Shown: in pieces, positions 17,304 to 23,612 of the stretch | Numbering within the stretch: the stretch's first letter is position 1 | Layout: every line of letters starts with the position of its first letter | DNA from: Maritimibacter sp. | GTDB lineage: Bacteria > Pseudomonadota > Alphaproteobacteria > Rhodobacterales > Rhodobacteraceae | DNA: 23,612 nucleotides | Direction: 5' to 3' | Assembly (NCBI GenBank): GCA_020441225.1 | Contig: JAGRMP010000179.1 | Span: 1-23,612, forward strand | The notes under the pieces: model-generated | Databases searched by the model: none | Seen by the model: only the letters and a program-made list of their open reading frames with translations | What the model was told of the DNA's origin: nothing | Position numbers and translations under genes: made by a program

Positions 17304-18686
17304 ATGGCGAAGCTCACCCATCCCAAACGCGCGCTCTCGACGAACCCGCTCAAAAGCTCGGCCCCGCTCGGCGCGGCGCTCGCCTATCTCGGGATTGAGA
17401 AATCGGTGCCGCTGTTTCATGGGAGCCAGGGCTGCACCGCCTTCGCCATGGTCCATCTGGTGCGCCACTTCAAGGAAGCGGTGCCGCTCCAGACCACCGC
17501 GATGAACGAGGTCTCTACGATCCTGGGCGGGGCCGATCAGATCGAGGAAGCCATTGAGAACCTGCGGAAAAAGTCTGTTCCCAAGTTCATCGGCATCGCC
17601 TCGACCGCGCTCACCGAGACCCGCGGCGAGGACGTGCCGGGGGAACTCAAGCTGATCCTCAAACGCCGCGCCGACTTTGCCGACACGAAAGTGGTCTATG
17701 CCTCGACCCCCGATTTCGACGGCGGGCTGCAGGACGGCTGGGCCAAGGCGGTCGAGGCCATCGTCACCGCGCTGGTGCCCGAGACCACCGAGCGCGACGT
17801 GCAGATGCGCCAGGTCAACCTGCTTTGCGGGTCGCACCTGACCCCCGCCGATATCGAGGAACTGGCGCGCATGGTGCGCTCCTTCGGCCTCACCCCGATC
17901 GTCCTGCCCGACATCTCGACCTCGCTCGACGGCCATGTGAACGACGATTGGTCGGGCACGTCGCTGGGCGGCACGCCGCTCGACGAGATCGCCGCCGCCG
18001 GGCGCTCGGCCTTCACCCTCGCCATCGGCGAACAGATGCGCGGCGCGGCGAAGATCATCGAGAACCGCGCCATGGTGCCCTACCGCGTGTTCCAGTCGGT
18101 GACCGGGCTCAAACCGGTCGACGCCTTCGTGCGCACCCTCATGGAGCTCTCCGGTCGCGAGGACCCGCCCGCTGGCATCAAGCGCGACCGGTCGCGGCTG
18201 ATCGACGCGGCGCTGGATGCGCATTTCTTCACCGGCGGGCTCAAGGTGGCCATCGGCGCCGATCCGGACCTGTTGTTTTCGCTCTCCAATGCGCTGGCCT
18301 CCATGGGGGCCGAGATCGTCACCGCCGTGACCACTTCGCAGCACTACCCGGTCGACCGGGTCCCGGCGGACGAGGTGATCCTGGGCGATCTCGGCGACTT
18401 CGAGCGCGCCGCGGGTGCGGCCGGCGCCGATCTCCTGATGACCCATTCGCATGGCCGCCACGCCGAAGCGCGGCTGGGCAAACCGCTCCTGCGCGTGGGC
18501 TTCCCGGTGTTCGACCGGATCGGTGCGCAGGACGTCTGCCGGGTCGGCTACAGGGGCTCGCGCGCCTTTCTCTACGAGGTCGCCAACATCGTTCAATCGC
18601 AACACCACAAGGCCAAACCGGAAGATTTCGGCGCGGCCCCCATCCCAGAGGAGTTCGACCATGTCCCGCACGCTCAGGCTTGTTGA
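17304..18686 (+). CDS. nifN: FeMo-cofactor scaffold NifN
   Basis: The 460-residue protein is homologous to NifK and partners NifE. The region equivalent to the first P-cluster cysteine of NifK reads NPLKSSAPLGA, so that ligand is lost as expected. C44 (GSQGCTAF) is retained and helps bind the NifEN [4Fe-4S] cluster. The late PVFDRIGAQD and VGYRGS segments correspond to the FDRHHHH/GYQG region of NifK. The end overlaps the nifX start by 26 bases. Confidence 0.98.
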   Translation: MAKLTHPKRALSTNPLKSSAPLGAALAYLGIEKSVPLFHGSQGCTAFAMVHLVRHFKEAVPLQTTAMNEVSTILGGADQIEEAIENLRKKSVPKFIGIASTALTETRGEDVPGELKLILKRRADFADTKVVYASTPDFDGGLQDGWAKAVEAIVTALVPETTERDVQMRQVNLLCGSHLTPADIEELARMVRSFGLTPIVLPDISTSLDGHVNDDWSGTSLGGTPLDEIAAAGRSAFTLAIGEQMRGAAKIIENRAMVPYRVFQSVTGLKPVDAFVRTLMELSGREDPPAGIKRDRSRLIDAALDAHFFTGGLKVAIGADPDLLFSLSNALASMGAEIVTAVTTSQHYPVDRVPADEVILGDLGDFERAAGAAGADLLMTHSHGRHAEARLGKPLLRVGFPVFDRIGAQDVCRVGYRGSRAFLYEVANIVQSQHHKAKPEDFGAAPIPEEFDHVPHAQAC

Positions 18687-19135
18687 CAGCGACGCGCCCG
18701 CGCCGGGGGAGACGCCCCTGCGCATCGCCATCGCCACCAACGACCTCGAAAACTTGAACGCCCATTTCGGCTCGGCCAAGAAATTTGCCGTCTACGAGGT
18801 GTGGAAGACCGGCGCGCGCTTCGTCGAGGCGCATGAGTTCGGCAAGTTCACCGAGGAAAAGGGCAGCCACGACAGCCAGGACGACAAGATCACGCCCAAG
18901 ATCGAGGCGCTGGCGGGCTGTTCGCTGCTCTTCGCGCTCGCCATCGGCGGACCCTCGGCGGCCAAGGTGGTCAAGGCCGGCATCCACCCGATCAAGCGCA
19001 AGGATCCGGAACCAATTTCGGACGGTGCTGGAACAGACCCGGGTGATGCTCAACGGCACACCGCCGCCGTTCCTGCGCAAGATCCTGGGCACCTTCGACA
19101 AACCCGATTTCATGGACGAGGAGGCCTGGGCCTGA
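18661..19135 (+). pseudogene. nifX: nifX with +1 frameshift, fused in frame to DUF269 gene
   Basis: NifX binds NifB-cofactor and VK-cluster and carries them between NifB, NifEN and NifDK. The N-terminal part (LRIAIATNDLENLNAHFGSAKKFAVYEV through IKRKDPEPI) is clear in the frame of the ATG at 18661. The C-terminal part (TVLEQTRVMLNGTPPPFLRKILG to DEEAWA) is in the next frame, ending at TGA 19133-19135. Removing one T from the TTT at 19016-19018 joins them as EPIRTVLEQT, giving a normal 157-residue NifX. As it stands, the ATG frame skips the natural stop and runs on in frame through the next gene, making a 315-residue fusion whose middle is nonsense. It may be a true mutation, a base-call error, or less likely recoding. 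The ribosome site AGAGGAG lies inside nifN. Confidence 0.85.
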
Positions 19136-19608
19136 TGACCCCCGAAACGATAGACGCCCCGCGCGGCGGCGAGATGGTCGAAAGCCCGTTCCTCGCGCAA
19201 CTGGCCGCGGTGATCCGGGCCGAAGACAGCTACGGCCAGTGGGACGACAAGACCGATGCCGACCTTATGGCCGAGTTCATCGTCACCAGGGAGGAACGCC
19301 GCGAGATTCCGATCATCGGCGATCCCGACCCGGACGTGATGTGGCGGGTGAGCAAGTTTTACGACGCCATCGGGCTGATGATCGAAAAGCGCACCGGCCA
19401 CATGGCGAGCCAGATGCAGAAGATGAGCCACGAGGGCTTTGGCCGCGTCGTGCTGATCGCCGGCAAGCTGGTGGTGGTGTCGAAGCACCTGCGCGACATC
19501 CACCGGTTTGGCTTCGAGAGCTGGGAGAAGCTCGCCGAAGCCGGCGACAAGCTGATCGACGGCGCGGTCGAGACCATCGAGACCTATCCAGACGCGGCGA
19601 AGGGCTGA
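19135..19608 (+). CDS. NifX-associated nitrogen fixation protein (DUF269)
   Basis: The 157-residue soluble protein is of the DUF269 family, almost always found next to nifX. Typical stretches are SPFLAQLAAVIRAEDSYGQWD, DVMWRVSKFYDAIGLMIE and GRVVLIAGKLVVVSK. Its biochemical role is not firmly known; a part in cofactor synthesis or electron supply is suspected from its position. The ATG at 19135 overlaps the ancestral nifX stop (TGATG). Because of the upstream frameshift it may also be made as the C-terminal half of a NifX fusion. Confidence 0.93.
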   Translation: MTPETIDAPRGGEMVESPFLAQLAAVIRAEDSYGQWDDKTDADLMAEFIVTREERREIPIIGDPDPDVMWRVSKFYDAIGLMIEKRTGHMASQMQKMSHEGFGRVVLIAGKLVVVSKHLRDIHRFGFESWEKLAEAGDKLIDGAVETIETYPDAAKG

Positions 19609-19611
19609 GCC

Positions 19612-19749
19612 ATGCCCGTGCGCATCGAGCCGCTGCCGGCCCCGCCGAAACCGCCGAAACCGCCCCTGGTGCTCAAGCCCTCGATGGGGCGCACCGCCGC
19701 CTCGCGCTTCCTGCGCCAGGGCCTGCTGACGAAGGGAAAATCGCAATGA
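19612..19749 (+). CDS. Small proline-rich hypothetical protein (45 aa)
   Basis: This ORF lies three bases after the DUF269 stop, and its TGA overlaps the next ATG (ATGA), so it tiles exactly into the operon. The product has a proline/lysine repeat (PAPPKPPKPP) and then a basic part (GRTAASRFLRQGLL). I do not recognise it. Its position, between two nif accessory genes, is the main evidence for function. Confidence 0.6.
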   Translation: MPVRIEPLPAPPKPPKPPLVLKPSMGRTAASRFLRQGLLTKGKSQ

Positions 19750-19961
19750 GCGAAACGATTGAAGAGTTGGAAAAGCGCGTGAAGAAGCTTTCGATGCGCT
19801 CGACCGATGCCAAGATGAACCTGCACGACCTCGCGGAGGAACTGCCGACCGACTGGGACAGGATCCCCGTGGTTGCCGAGGCCACCTACGCGGTGTTCAA
19901 GGAGCTCACGGCGGCGCGCAAGGCGCTGAAAGCCGCGCGCCAGGCGGAGGCCGCGTCATGA
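19746..19961 (+). CDS. Rop-like nif accessory protein (DUF683/CCE_0567 family)
   Basis: The 71-residue protein is predicted to be almost wholly helical (ETIEELEKRVKKLSMRSTDAKM, then a DLAEELPTDWDRIP turn, then a second long helix). This matches the small helix-hairpin DUF683 proteins found next to DUF269 and fdxB in nif clusters; one cyanobacterial member binds metal. It overlaps its neighbours on both sides as ATGA. Confidence 0.9.
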   Translation: MSETIEELEKRVKKLSMRSTDAKMNLHDLAEELPTDWDRIPVVAEATYAVFKELTAARKALKAARQAEAAS

Positions 19962-20263
19962 GCCTTGTCGCCTATACCCGCGGGGGCGCGGAATATGTGC
20001 CAGAATTCCTCGTGGATATCGACGCGGAGAAATGCATCGGCTGCGGGCGCTGCTACAAGGTCTGCGGCCGGGGTGTGATGACGCTGCACGGGATGACCGA
20101 GGACGGCGATTTCGTGATGCCCGGCACCGACGAATACGACGATGTCGAGGACGAGATCATCAAGAGCGTGATGCGCCTGGTCGAACCCGACAATTGCGTC
20201 GGCTGCGGCGCCTGCGCCCGCGTCTGCCCCTCGGATTGTCAGAGCCATGCAGCCGTCGATTAG
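19958..20263 (+). CDS. fdxB: nif-specific ferredoxin III (FdxB)
   Basis: The 101-residue ferredoxin has two [4Fe-4S] motifs, C26/C29/C32/C36 and C80/C83/C86/C90, plus C94. They are separated by an unusually long acidic insert that is the mark of ferredoxin III. The fourth cysteine of the first motif is followed by GRG instead of proline. It probably gives electrons to cofactor synthesis steps. It overlaps the DUF683 gene (ATGA) and nifQ (17 bases). Confidence 0.95.
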   Translation: MSLVAYTRGGAEYVPEFLVDIDAEKCIGCGRCYKVCGRGVMTLHGMTEDGDFVMPGTDEYDDVEDEIIKSVMRLVEPDNCVGCGACARVCPSDCQSHAAVD

Positions 20264-20795
20264 GCCGATCCTGCCGGTGCAGGCGGATGTCGTGGCGCTT
20301 TCGGCCTTCGACTTCGGCTGCATCCTCGACAAGGCCGAGGCCGAGCGCGAGGCGGGGCGGGGCGCGCTCACCGAACTTCTGGGGCTGTCCGGCGCCGAGC
20401 TCGGCGCACTGCGCGACGCCTGGGCACCGCGCCGCCCGCTCGACGATCTGCACCTGCCCGCGCCGGTGCGCCCGGCGGACGAACAGGCCATCGCCACGCT
20501 GATCCTGTGGAAGGCGGGGGTCGTGTCCTCCGAGGCGCGCTGGCTTGCCGCCATTCTCGCCCGCCGGTCGATGGAGCCCGGACACCTGTGGGAGGACCTC
20601 GGCCTGGTCGCCCGCCCGGCGCTCACCGCGCTGATCGCCCGGCACCTGCCCGGCCTCGCCCGGGCGAATGCCCAGAACATGCGCTGGAAGAAATTCTTCT
20701 ACCGGCAGATCTGCTCGGACAGCGGCTTTTCGCTTTGCCTCAGCCCGAGCTGCGACGCCTGCGACGAACGCGACGCCTGTTTTGCCCCGGACTGA
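20247..20795 (+). CDS. nifQ: Molybdenum donor protein NifQ
   Basis: The 182-residue protein has the C-terminal NifQ signature: MRWKKFFYRQIC followed by C164-x4-C169-x2-C172-x5-C178. These residues hold a Mo-Fe-S cluster from which Mo is passed to NifEN/NifH for FeMo-cofactor. The N-terminal part is helical and less conserved. The ATG lies within the end of fdxB, and the stop lies within the start of the next gene. Confidence 0.96.
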   Translation: MQPSIRPILPVQADVVALSAFDFGCILDKAEAEREAGRGALTELLGLSGAELGALRDAWAPRRPLDDLHLPAPVRPADEQAIATLILWKAGVVSSEARWLAAILARRSMEPGHLWEDLGLVARPALTALIARHLPGLARANAQNMRWKKFFYRQICSDSGFSLCLSPSCDACDERDACFAPD

Positions 20796-21237
20796 TCCCT
20801 TCGAGTACCTGGCCGGTGCGGAAGCGGCCATTTCCAACCCGGAGGAGACCCGAGTCGCGGTGGAGCATGCCTTGCAGGTGGCCCCGCATGAGCCGGAGGT
20901 GCGGCTCGCGGCCTATCGGTTCTACTACTACAACCACGATTACGCCGAAGCCATCGAGCAGGCGGAATGGATCCTCGCCCACGCGGCGCGCTACCTCAAC
21001 ATCGCCGCCGACTGGCGCGACGTGGCGCCCGGGGACGCGGAGTTCTCTGTCGCGGACGAGATCCCCAGCCTCTACATGCAATCGCTCATTGCGCTGGGCT
21101 ATTGCGCGGCGCGCTGCGACCGCCGGGTGCTGGCGCGCGAAGCGTTGGAACAGGCGGTGTTGCTCGACCCGTCCGACCGGTTGGGCGCGAGCTGGCTGCT
21201 GGCCCATCTCAACCGCGATTCCTCCGACGAGAGCTGA
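20782..21237 (+). CDS. TPR-like helical protein, nif-associated, function unknown
   Basis: The frame clearly codes for a helical protein with two TPR-like parts: EETRVAVEHALQVAPHEPEV with YYYNHDYAEAIEQAEWIL, and later AREALEQAVLLDPSDRLGASWL. There is no ATG at a sensible place. I use the TTG at 20782, which overlaps the nifQ stop and gives MPRTDPFEYLAGAE, 151 residues. An ATG at 20668 would overlap nifQ by 128 bases and give a low-complexity Arg/Ala/Thr leader, so I reject it. It is the last gene of the nifE operon. It is probably a protein-protein adaptor; I know no assigned role. Confidence 0.75.
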   Translation: MPRTDPFEYLAGAEAAISNPEETRVAVEHALQVAPHEPEVRLAAYRFYYYNHDYAEAIEQAEWILAHAARYLNIAADWRDVAPGDAEFSVADEIPSLYMQSLIALGYCAARCDRRVLAREALEQAVLLDPSDRLGASWLLAHLNRDSSDES

Positions 21238-21257
21238 CAGGCCGATGCCGCGGCACT

Positions 21258-21273
21258 TGGCACGTTTCTTGTC
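21258..21273 (+). promoter_or_regulatory. Degenerate sigma-54-like element, 101 bp upstream of active one
   Basis: TGGCACGTTTCTTGTC has a perfect -24 half, but the invariant GC at -12 is GT. It overlaps the shared activator box at 21269-21287. It may be a decayed duplicate promoter. Confidence 0.35.
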
Positions 21274-21287
21274 GCAAACCCTCCAAT
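21269..21287. promoter_or_regulatory. Candidate activator box upstream of iscN
   Basis: TTGTCGCA-N4-CTCCAAT is identical in both arms and spacing to the box at 10135-10153 before nifH. It lies about 72-90 bp upstream of the iscN -24 element. It contains TGT-N10-CCA, one base from the NifA consensus. A small hairpin (TGGGAG-GAT-CTCCCA, 21315-21329) lies between it and the promoter. Confidence 0.5.
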
Positions 21288-21358
21288 GTCGAAATCCCCT
21301 TTGTAGGCCGGATGTGGGAGGATCTCCCAAGGCGCTGGGATGAAACGAAAATCCAGCT

Positions 21359-21374
21359 TGGCACAATTCTTGCT
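21359..21374 (+). promoter_or_regulatory. Sigma-54 promoter of iscN-nifU-nifS
   Basis: TGGCACAATTCTTGCT is a perfect -24/-12 element. Transcription should start near 21386, about 30 bases before the iscN ATG. Confidence 0.9.
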
Positions 21375-21414
21375 GCGCCTTTTTCGAAACTCTCAACGCC
21401 GACAGGAGACAGCC

Positions 21415-21735
21415 ATGATCGAGATCACCGAACCCGCCCGCTCCGCCATCAAGACCGCCATCGACGGCGCCGGTCAGCCCGTCGTCGGCCTGCGCCTGAT
21501 GGTGCAGTCAGGGGGCTGTTCCGGCCTCAAATACGGCATGGCGCTGGAGCTTGAAGCCCAGCCTGACGACGCGGTGGTGCAGCAGGGCGAGGTGACCGTG
21601 CTGATCGACCCGGCGAGCCAGGCGCATCTGGCCGGCGCCAAGATCGATTTCGTCAACGAGCTCGGCAACACCGGCTTCGTCTTCGACAACCCCAATGCCT
21701 CCAGCTCCTGCGGCTGCGGCAAGAGCTTCTGCTGA
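21415..21735 (+). CDS. iscN: nif-specific A-type Fe-S carrier (IscA/IscN)
   Basis: The 106-residue A-type Fe-S carrier has the three conserved cysteines C35 (SGGCSGLKY), C99 and C101 (SSCGCGKSF), plus a terminal C106. It takes clusters from NifU and delivers them to nif apoproteins. In Rhodobacter the gene at this place, before nifU, is named iscN. A strong ribosome site (AGGAG) lies before the ATG, and there are ten bases between its stop and nifU. Confidence 0.94.
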   Translation: MIEITEPARSAIKTAIDGAGQPVVGLRLMVQSGGCSGLKYGMALELEAQPDDAVVQQGEVTVLIDPASQAHLAGAKIDFVNELGNTGFVFDNPNASSSCGCGKSFC

Positions 21736-21745
21736 GGGCCGGGCG

Positions 21746-22759
21746 ATGTGGGATTACAGCGAAAAGGTCAAGGACCACTTCTTCAACCCGCGCAACGCCG
21801 GCGTGCTCACGGACGCGAACGCTGTGGGCGAGGTGGGCAGCATCTCCTGCGGCGATGCGCTCAAGCTGATGCTGAAGGTCAACCCCGAGACCGACGTCAT
21901 CGAGGACGCGAAGTTTCAAACCTTCGGTTGCGGCTCCGCCATCGCCTCGTCGTCCGCGCTGACCGAACTGGTCATCGGCAAGACGATCGACGAGGCGCGC
22001 AAGCTCACCAACCAGGACATCGCCGATTTCCTCGAAGGCCTGCCGCCGGAGAAGATGCATTGCTCGGTGATGGGGCAGGAGGCTCTGACCGCCGCCGTGG
22101 CCGCCTACAAGGGCGAGGCGCTGGAGGACGACGACCACGAGGAAGGTGCGCTGATCTGCAAATGCTTCGCGGCCGACGCCGGCATGATCGAACGCGCGAT
22201 CCGCACCAACAAGCTGACCAACCTCGAGATGGTGACCTTCTACACCAAGGCGGGCGGCGGCTGTAACTCCTGCCGCGAACCGCTCGAGGAGCTGCTTGCC
22301 GAGGTCAACGCCGCGATGGTGGCCGAAGGCCTGCTTGCGGCAGGGGAGGCCTATGTCTTCGGCACCGCGCCGGCGCCCGTGAAGAAGAAGGCGCAGGGCT
22401 TTGTCATCCCCGACATGGTCCCGCCGAAGCCCGCGCCGCAGGCCGCCCCCGCGCCGATCCAGATCGAGATCGCCGCCCCCAAGGAAGCGCCGGTCGCCGT
22501 CGCCGAAAAGCCCGCGCCGGTGAACAGCGTCAAAGAGGTGATCGCGGTCACCCGGATCATCGAGGAGATGCGGCCGATCTTCCTCAAGGATGGCGGCGAC
22601 GTCGAGCTTGTCGATATGCAGGGCAGCCAGGTGCAGGTGCACCTTTCGGGCGCCTGTGCCGGTTGCGCGCTCGCCGGCCAGACCCTGGGCGGTCTGCAGG
22701 CAAGGGTGACCGAAGCCCTCGGCCGGCCCGTCCGCGTCATCCCCGTGCCCAAGAGCTGA
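21746..22759 (+). CDS. nifU: Fe-S cluster scaffold NifU (three domains)
   Basis: The 337-residue protein has three parts. An IscU-like scaffold has C35, C62 and C106. A central [2Fe-2S] domain has C138, C140, C173 and C176. A C-terminal Nfu domain has C304-x2-C307. NifU builds [4Fe-4S] clusters from sulfur given by NifS, mainly for NifH and NifB. Between the second and third domains lies a long Pro/Ala-rich linker (about 207-258), which makes it longer than the ~310 residues usual for NifU. Confidence 0.98.
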   Translation: MWDYSEKVKDHFFNPRNAGVLTDANAVGEVGSISCGDALKLMLKVNPETDVIEDAKFQTFGCGSAIASSSALTELVIGKTIDEARKLTNQDIADFLEGLPPEKMHCSVMGQEALTAAVAAYKGEALEDDDHEEGALICKCFAADAGMIERAIRTNKLTNLEMVTFYTKAGGGCNSCREPLEELLAEVNAAMVAEGLLAAGEAYVFGTAPAPVKKKAQGFVIPDMVPPKPAPQAAPAPIQIEIAAPKEAPVAVAEKPAPVNSVKEVIAVTRIIEEMRPIFLKDGGDVELVDMQGSQVQVHLSGACAGCALAGQTLGGLQARVTEALGRPVRVIPVPKS

Positions 22760-22769
22760 GGACAGAGAC

Positions 22770-23612
22770 ATGCGCGATTTCACGACCCATCCCGTCTATC
22801 TCGACAACAACGCCACCACCCGCTGCCTGCCCGAAGTGGTCGAGGCGATGCTGCCGTATTTCTCCGAGCAATTCGGCAATGCCTCCTCGATCCATGCCTT
22901 CGGTTCCAGCGTGGGCGGGGCGCTGCGTGGGGCGCGCAAGTCGCTCCAGGCACTCATCGGCGCCGAGTTCGACCACGAGATCATCTTCACCTCGGGCGGG
23001 TCCGAGGCGAACAACACCGCGATCCGCTCCGCGCTTCAGGTGCAGCCCGGGCGTACCGAGGTCATCACCTCGACGGTCGAACACCCGGCGATCCTCACGC
23101 TCTGCGACTGGCTGGAAAAGCACGAGGGCGTCACCGTTCACCGCATCCCGGTCGACAAACAGGGTCGGCTCGACATCGACGCCTACCGCGCGGCGCTCTC
23201 GGACAAGACCGCCGTGGTCAGCTTCATGTGGGCCAACAACGAGACCGGCACGATCTTTCCGGTCGACGGGCTCGCGGAGCTGGCACATGGCGTCGGCGCG
23301 CTGTTCCACACCGATGCGGTGCAGGCGGTGGGCAAGGTGCCGATCGACCTCAAGACCACCGAAATCGACATGCTGTCTCTGTCCTCGCACAAGCTGCACG
23401 GCCCCAAGGGGCTGGGCGCGCTCTATCTGCGCAAGGGCACCCGGTTCCGCCCGCTGCTGCGCGGCGGGCACCAGGAGCGCGGCCGCCGCGCGGGCACCGA
23501 GAACGCCCCGGCGATCATCGGGCTCGGCAAGGCCGCCGAGATCGCGCGCGAAAACATGGCCGCCGACACCGCCCGCATGGCCGCGCAACGCGACCGGCTG
23601 GAACAGGGGCTG
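22770..23612 (+). CDS. nifS: Cysteine desulfurase NifS (3' end cut by window)
   Basis: The first 281 residues of NifS are present; the frame is open to the last base. This PLP enzyme takes sulfur from cysteine for NifU. Visible are the N-terminal VYLDNNATT, FGNASSIHAFG, TSGGSEANN, VEHPA (His105, stacks on PLP), the PLP lysine K208 in SSHKLHGPKG, and RRAGTEN. The catalytic cysteine loop would lie beyond the window edge. GAGGA lies before the ATG. Confidence 0.98.
   Translation, partial: MRDFTTHPVYLDNNATTRCLPEVVEAMLPYFSEQFGNASSIHAFGSSVGGALRGARKSLQALIGAEFDHEIIFTSGGSEANNTAIRSALQVQPGRTEVITSTVEHPAILTLCDWLEKHEGVTVHRIPVDKQGRLDIDAYRAALSDKTAVVSFMWANNETGTIFPVDGLAELAHGVGALFHTDAVQAVGKVPIDLKTTEIDMLSLSSHKLHGPKGLGALYLRKGTRFRPLLRGGHQERGRRAGTENAPAIIGLGKAAEIARENMAADTARMAAQRDRLEQGL

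Overview
This window is a nitrogen-fixation island from a GC-rich alphaproteobacterium, most likely a purple non-sulfur member of the Rhodobacter/Rhodovulum/Cereibacter group. The reasons are the gene content and order (rnfABCDGEH divergent from fdxC-fdxN-rnfF, then fdxD, nifHDK, nifENX, fdxB, nifQ, iscN-nifU-nifS), the strong GC codon bias, and six sigma-54 (-24/-12) promoters of the form TTGGCAC-N5-TTGCTG. No species is claimed.

Layout. Positions 1-699 hold no gene I can support, but include an AT-rich stretch. Positions 700-7089 (minus strand) are a seven-gene rnf operon, rnfABCDGEH, ending in a Tat-exported flavoprotein that resembles a truncated flavocytochrome c sulfide dehydrogenase subunit. 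Every junction from rnfB to the flavoprotein is a 4-base ATGA overlap. Positions 7090-7381 are a divergent control region with two sigma-54 promoters and one perfect NifA site. Positions 7382-9561 (plus) encode FdxC, FdxN, an RseC-like protein and the flavin transferase RnfF/ApbE. Positions 9660-10031 encode a FeSII/FdxD-type [2Fe-2S] protein with its own sigma-54 promoter and a strong terminator. Positions 10296-14406 are nifHDK, with hairpins between the genes and a terminator. Positions 14467-15388 (minus) are an ArsR repressor and SRPBCC/AHSA1 protein pair lying between nifK and nifE, with its own palindromic operators. Positions 15586-21237 are nifE, a 51-residue ORF, nifN, nifX (frameshifted), a DUF269 gene, a 45-residue ORF, a Rop-like DUF683 gene, fdxB, nifQ and a TPR-like gene. 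Positions 21415-23612 are iscN, nifU and a 3'-truncated nifS that runs off the window.

How it works together. Rnf uses the membrane ion gradient to push electrons to low-potential ferredoxins (FdxN, FdxC), which reduce NifH. RnfF attaches FMN to Rnf subunits. NifHDK is the Mo nitrogenase. NifE, NifN, NifX, NifQ and the small accessory proteins build and carry FeMo-cofactor. IscN, NifU and NifS supply Fe-S clusters. The FeSII-like protein probably gives oxygen protection.

Most of the window is textbook nif/rnf biology. The points most worth a second look are: the nifX frameshift that fuses it in frame to the DUF269 gene; a 19-base box shared by the nifH and iscN upstream regions; the ArsR/SRPBCC cassette with paired operators exactly 40 bp apart and an apparently leaderless promoter; the cysteine-poor, shortened FCSD-like protein coupled to rnfH; and a serine at the expected FMN-attachment position of RnfD.
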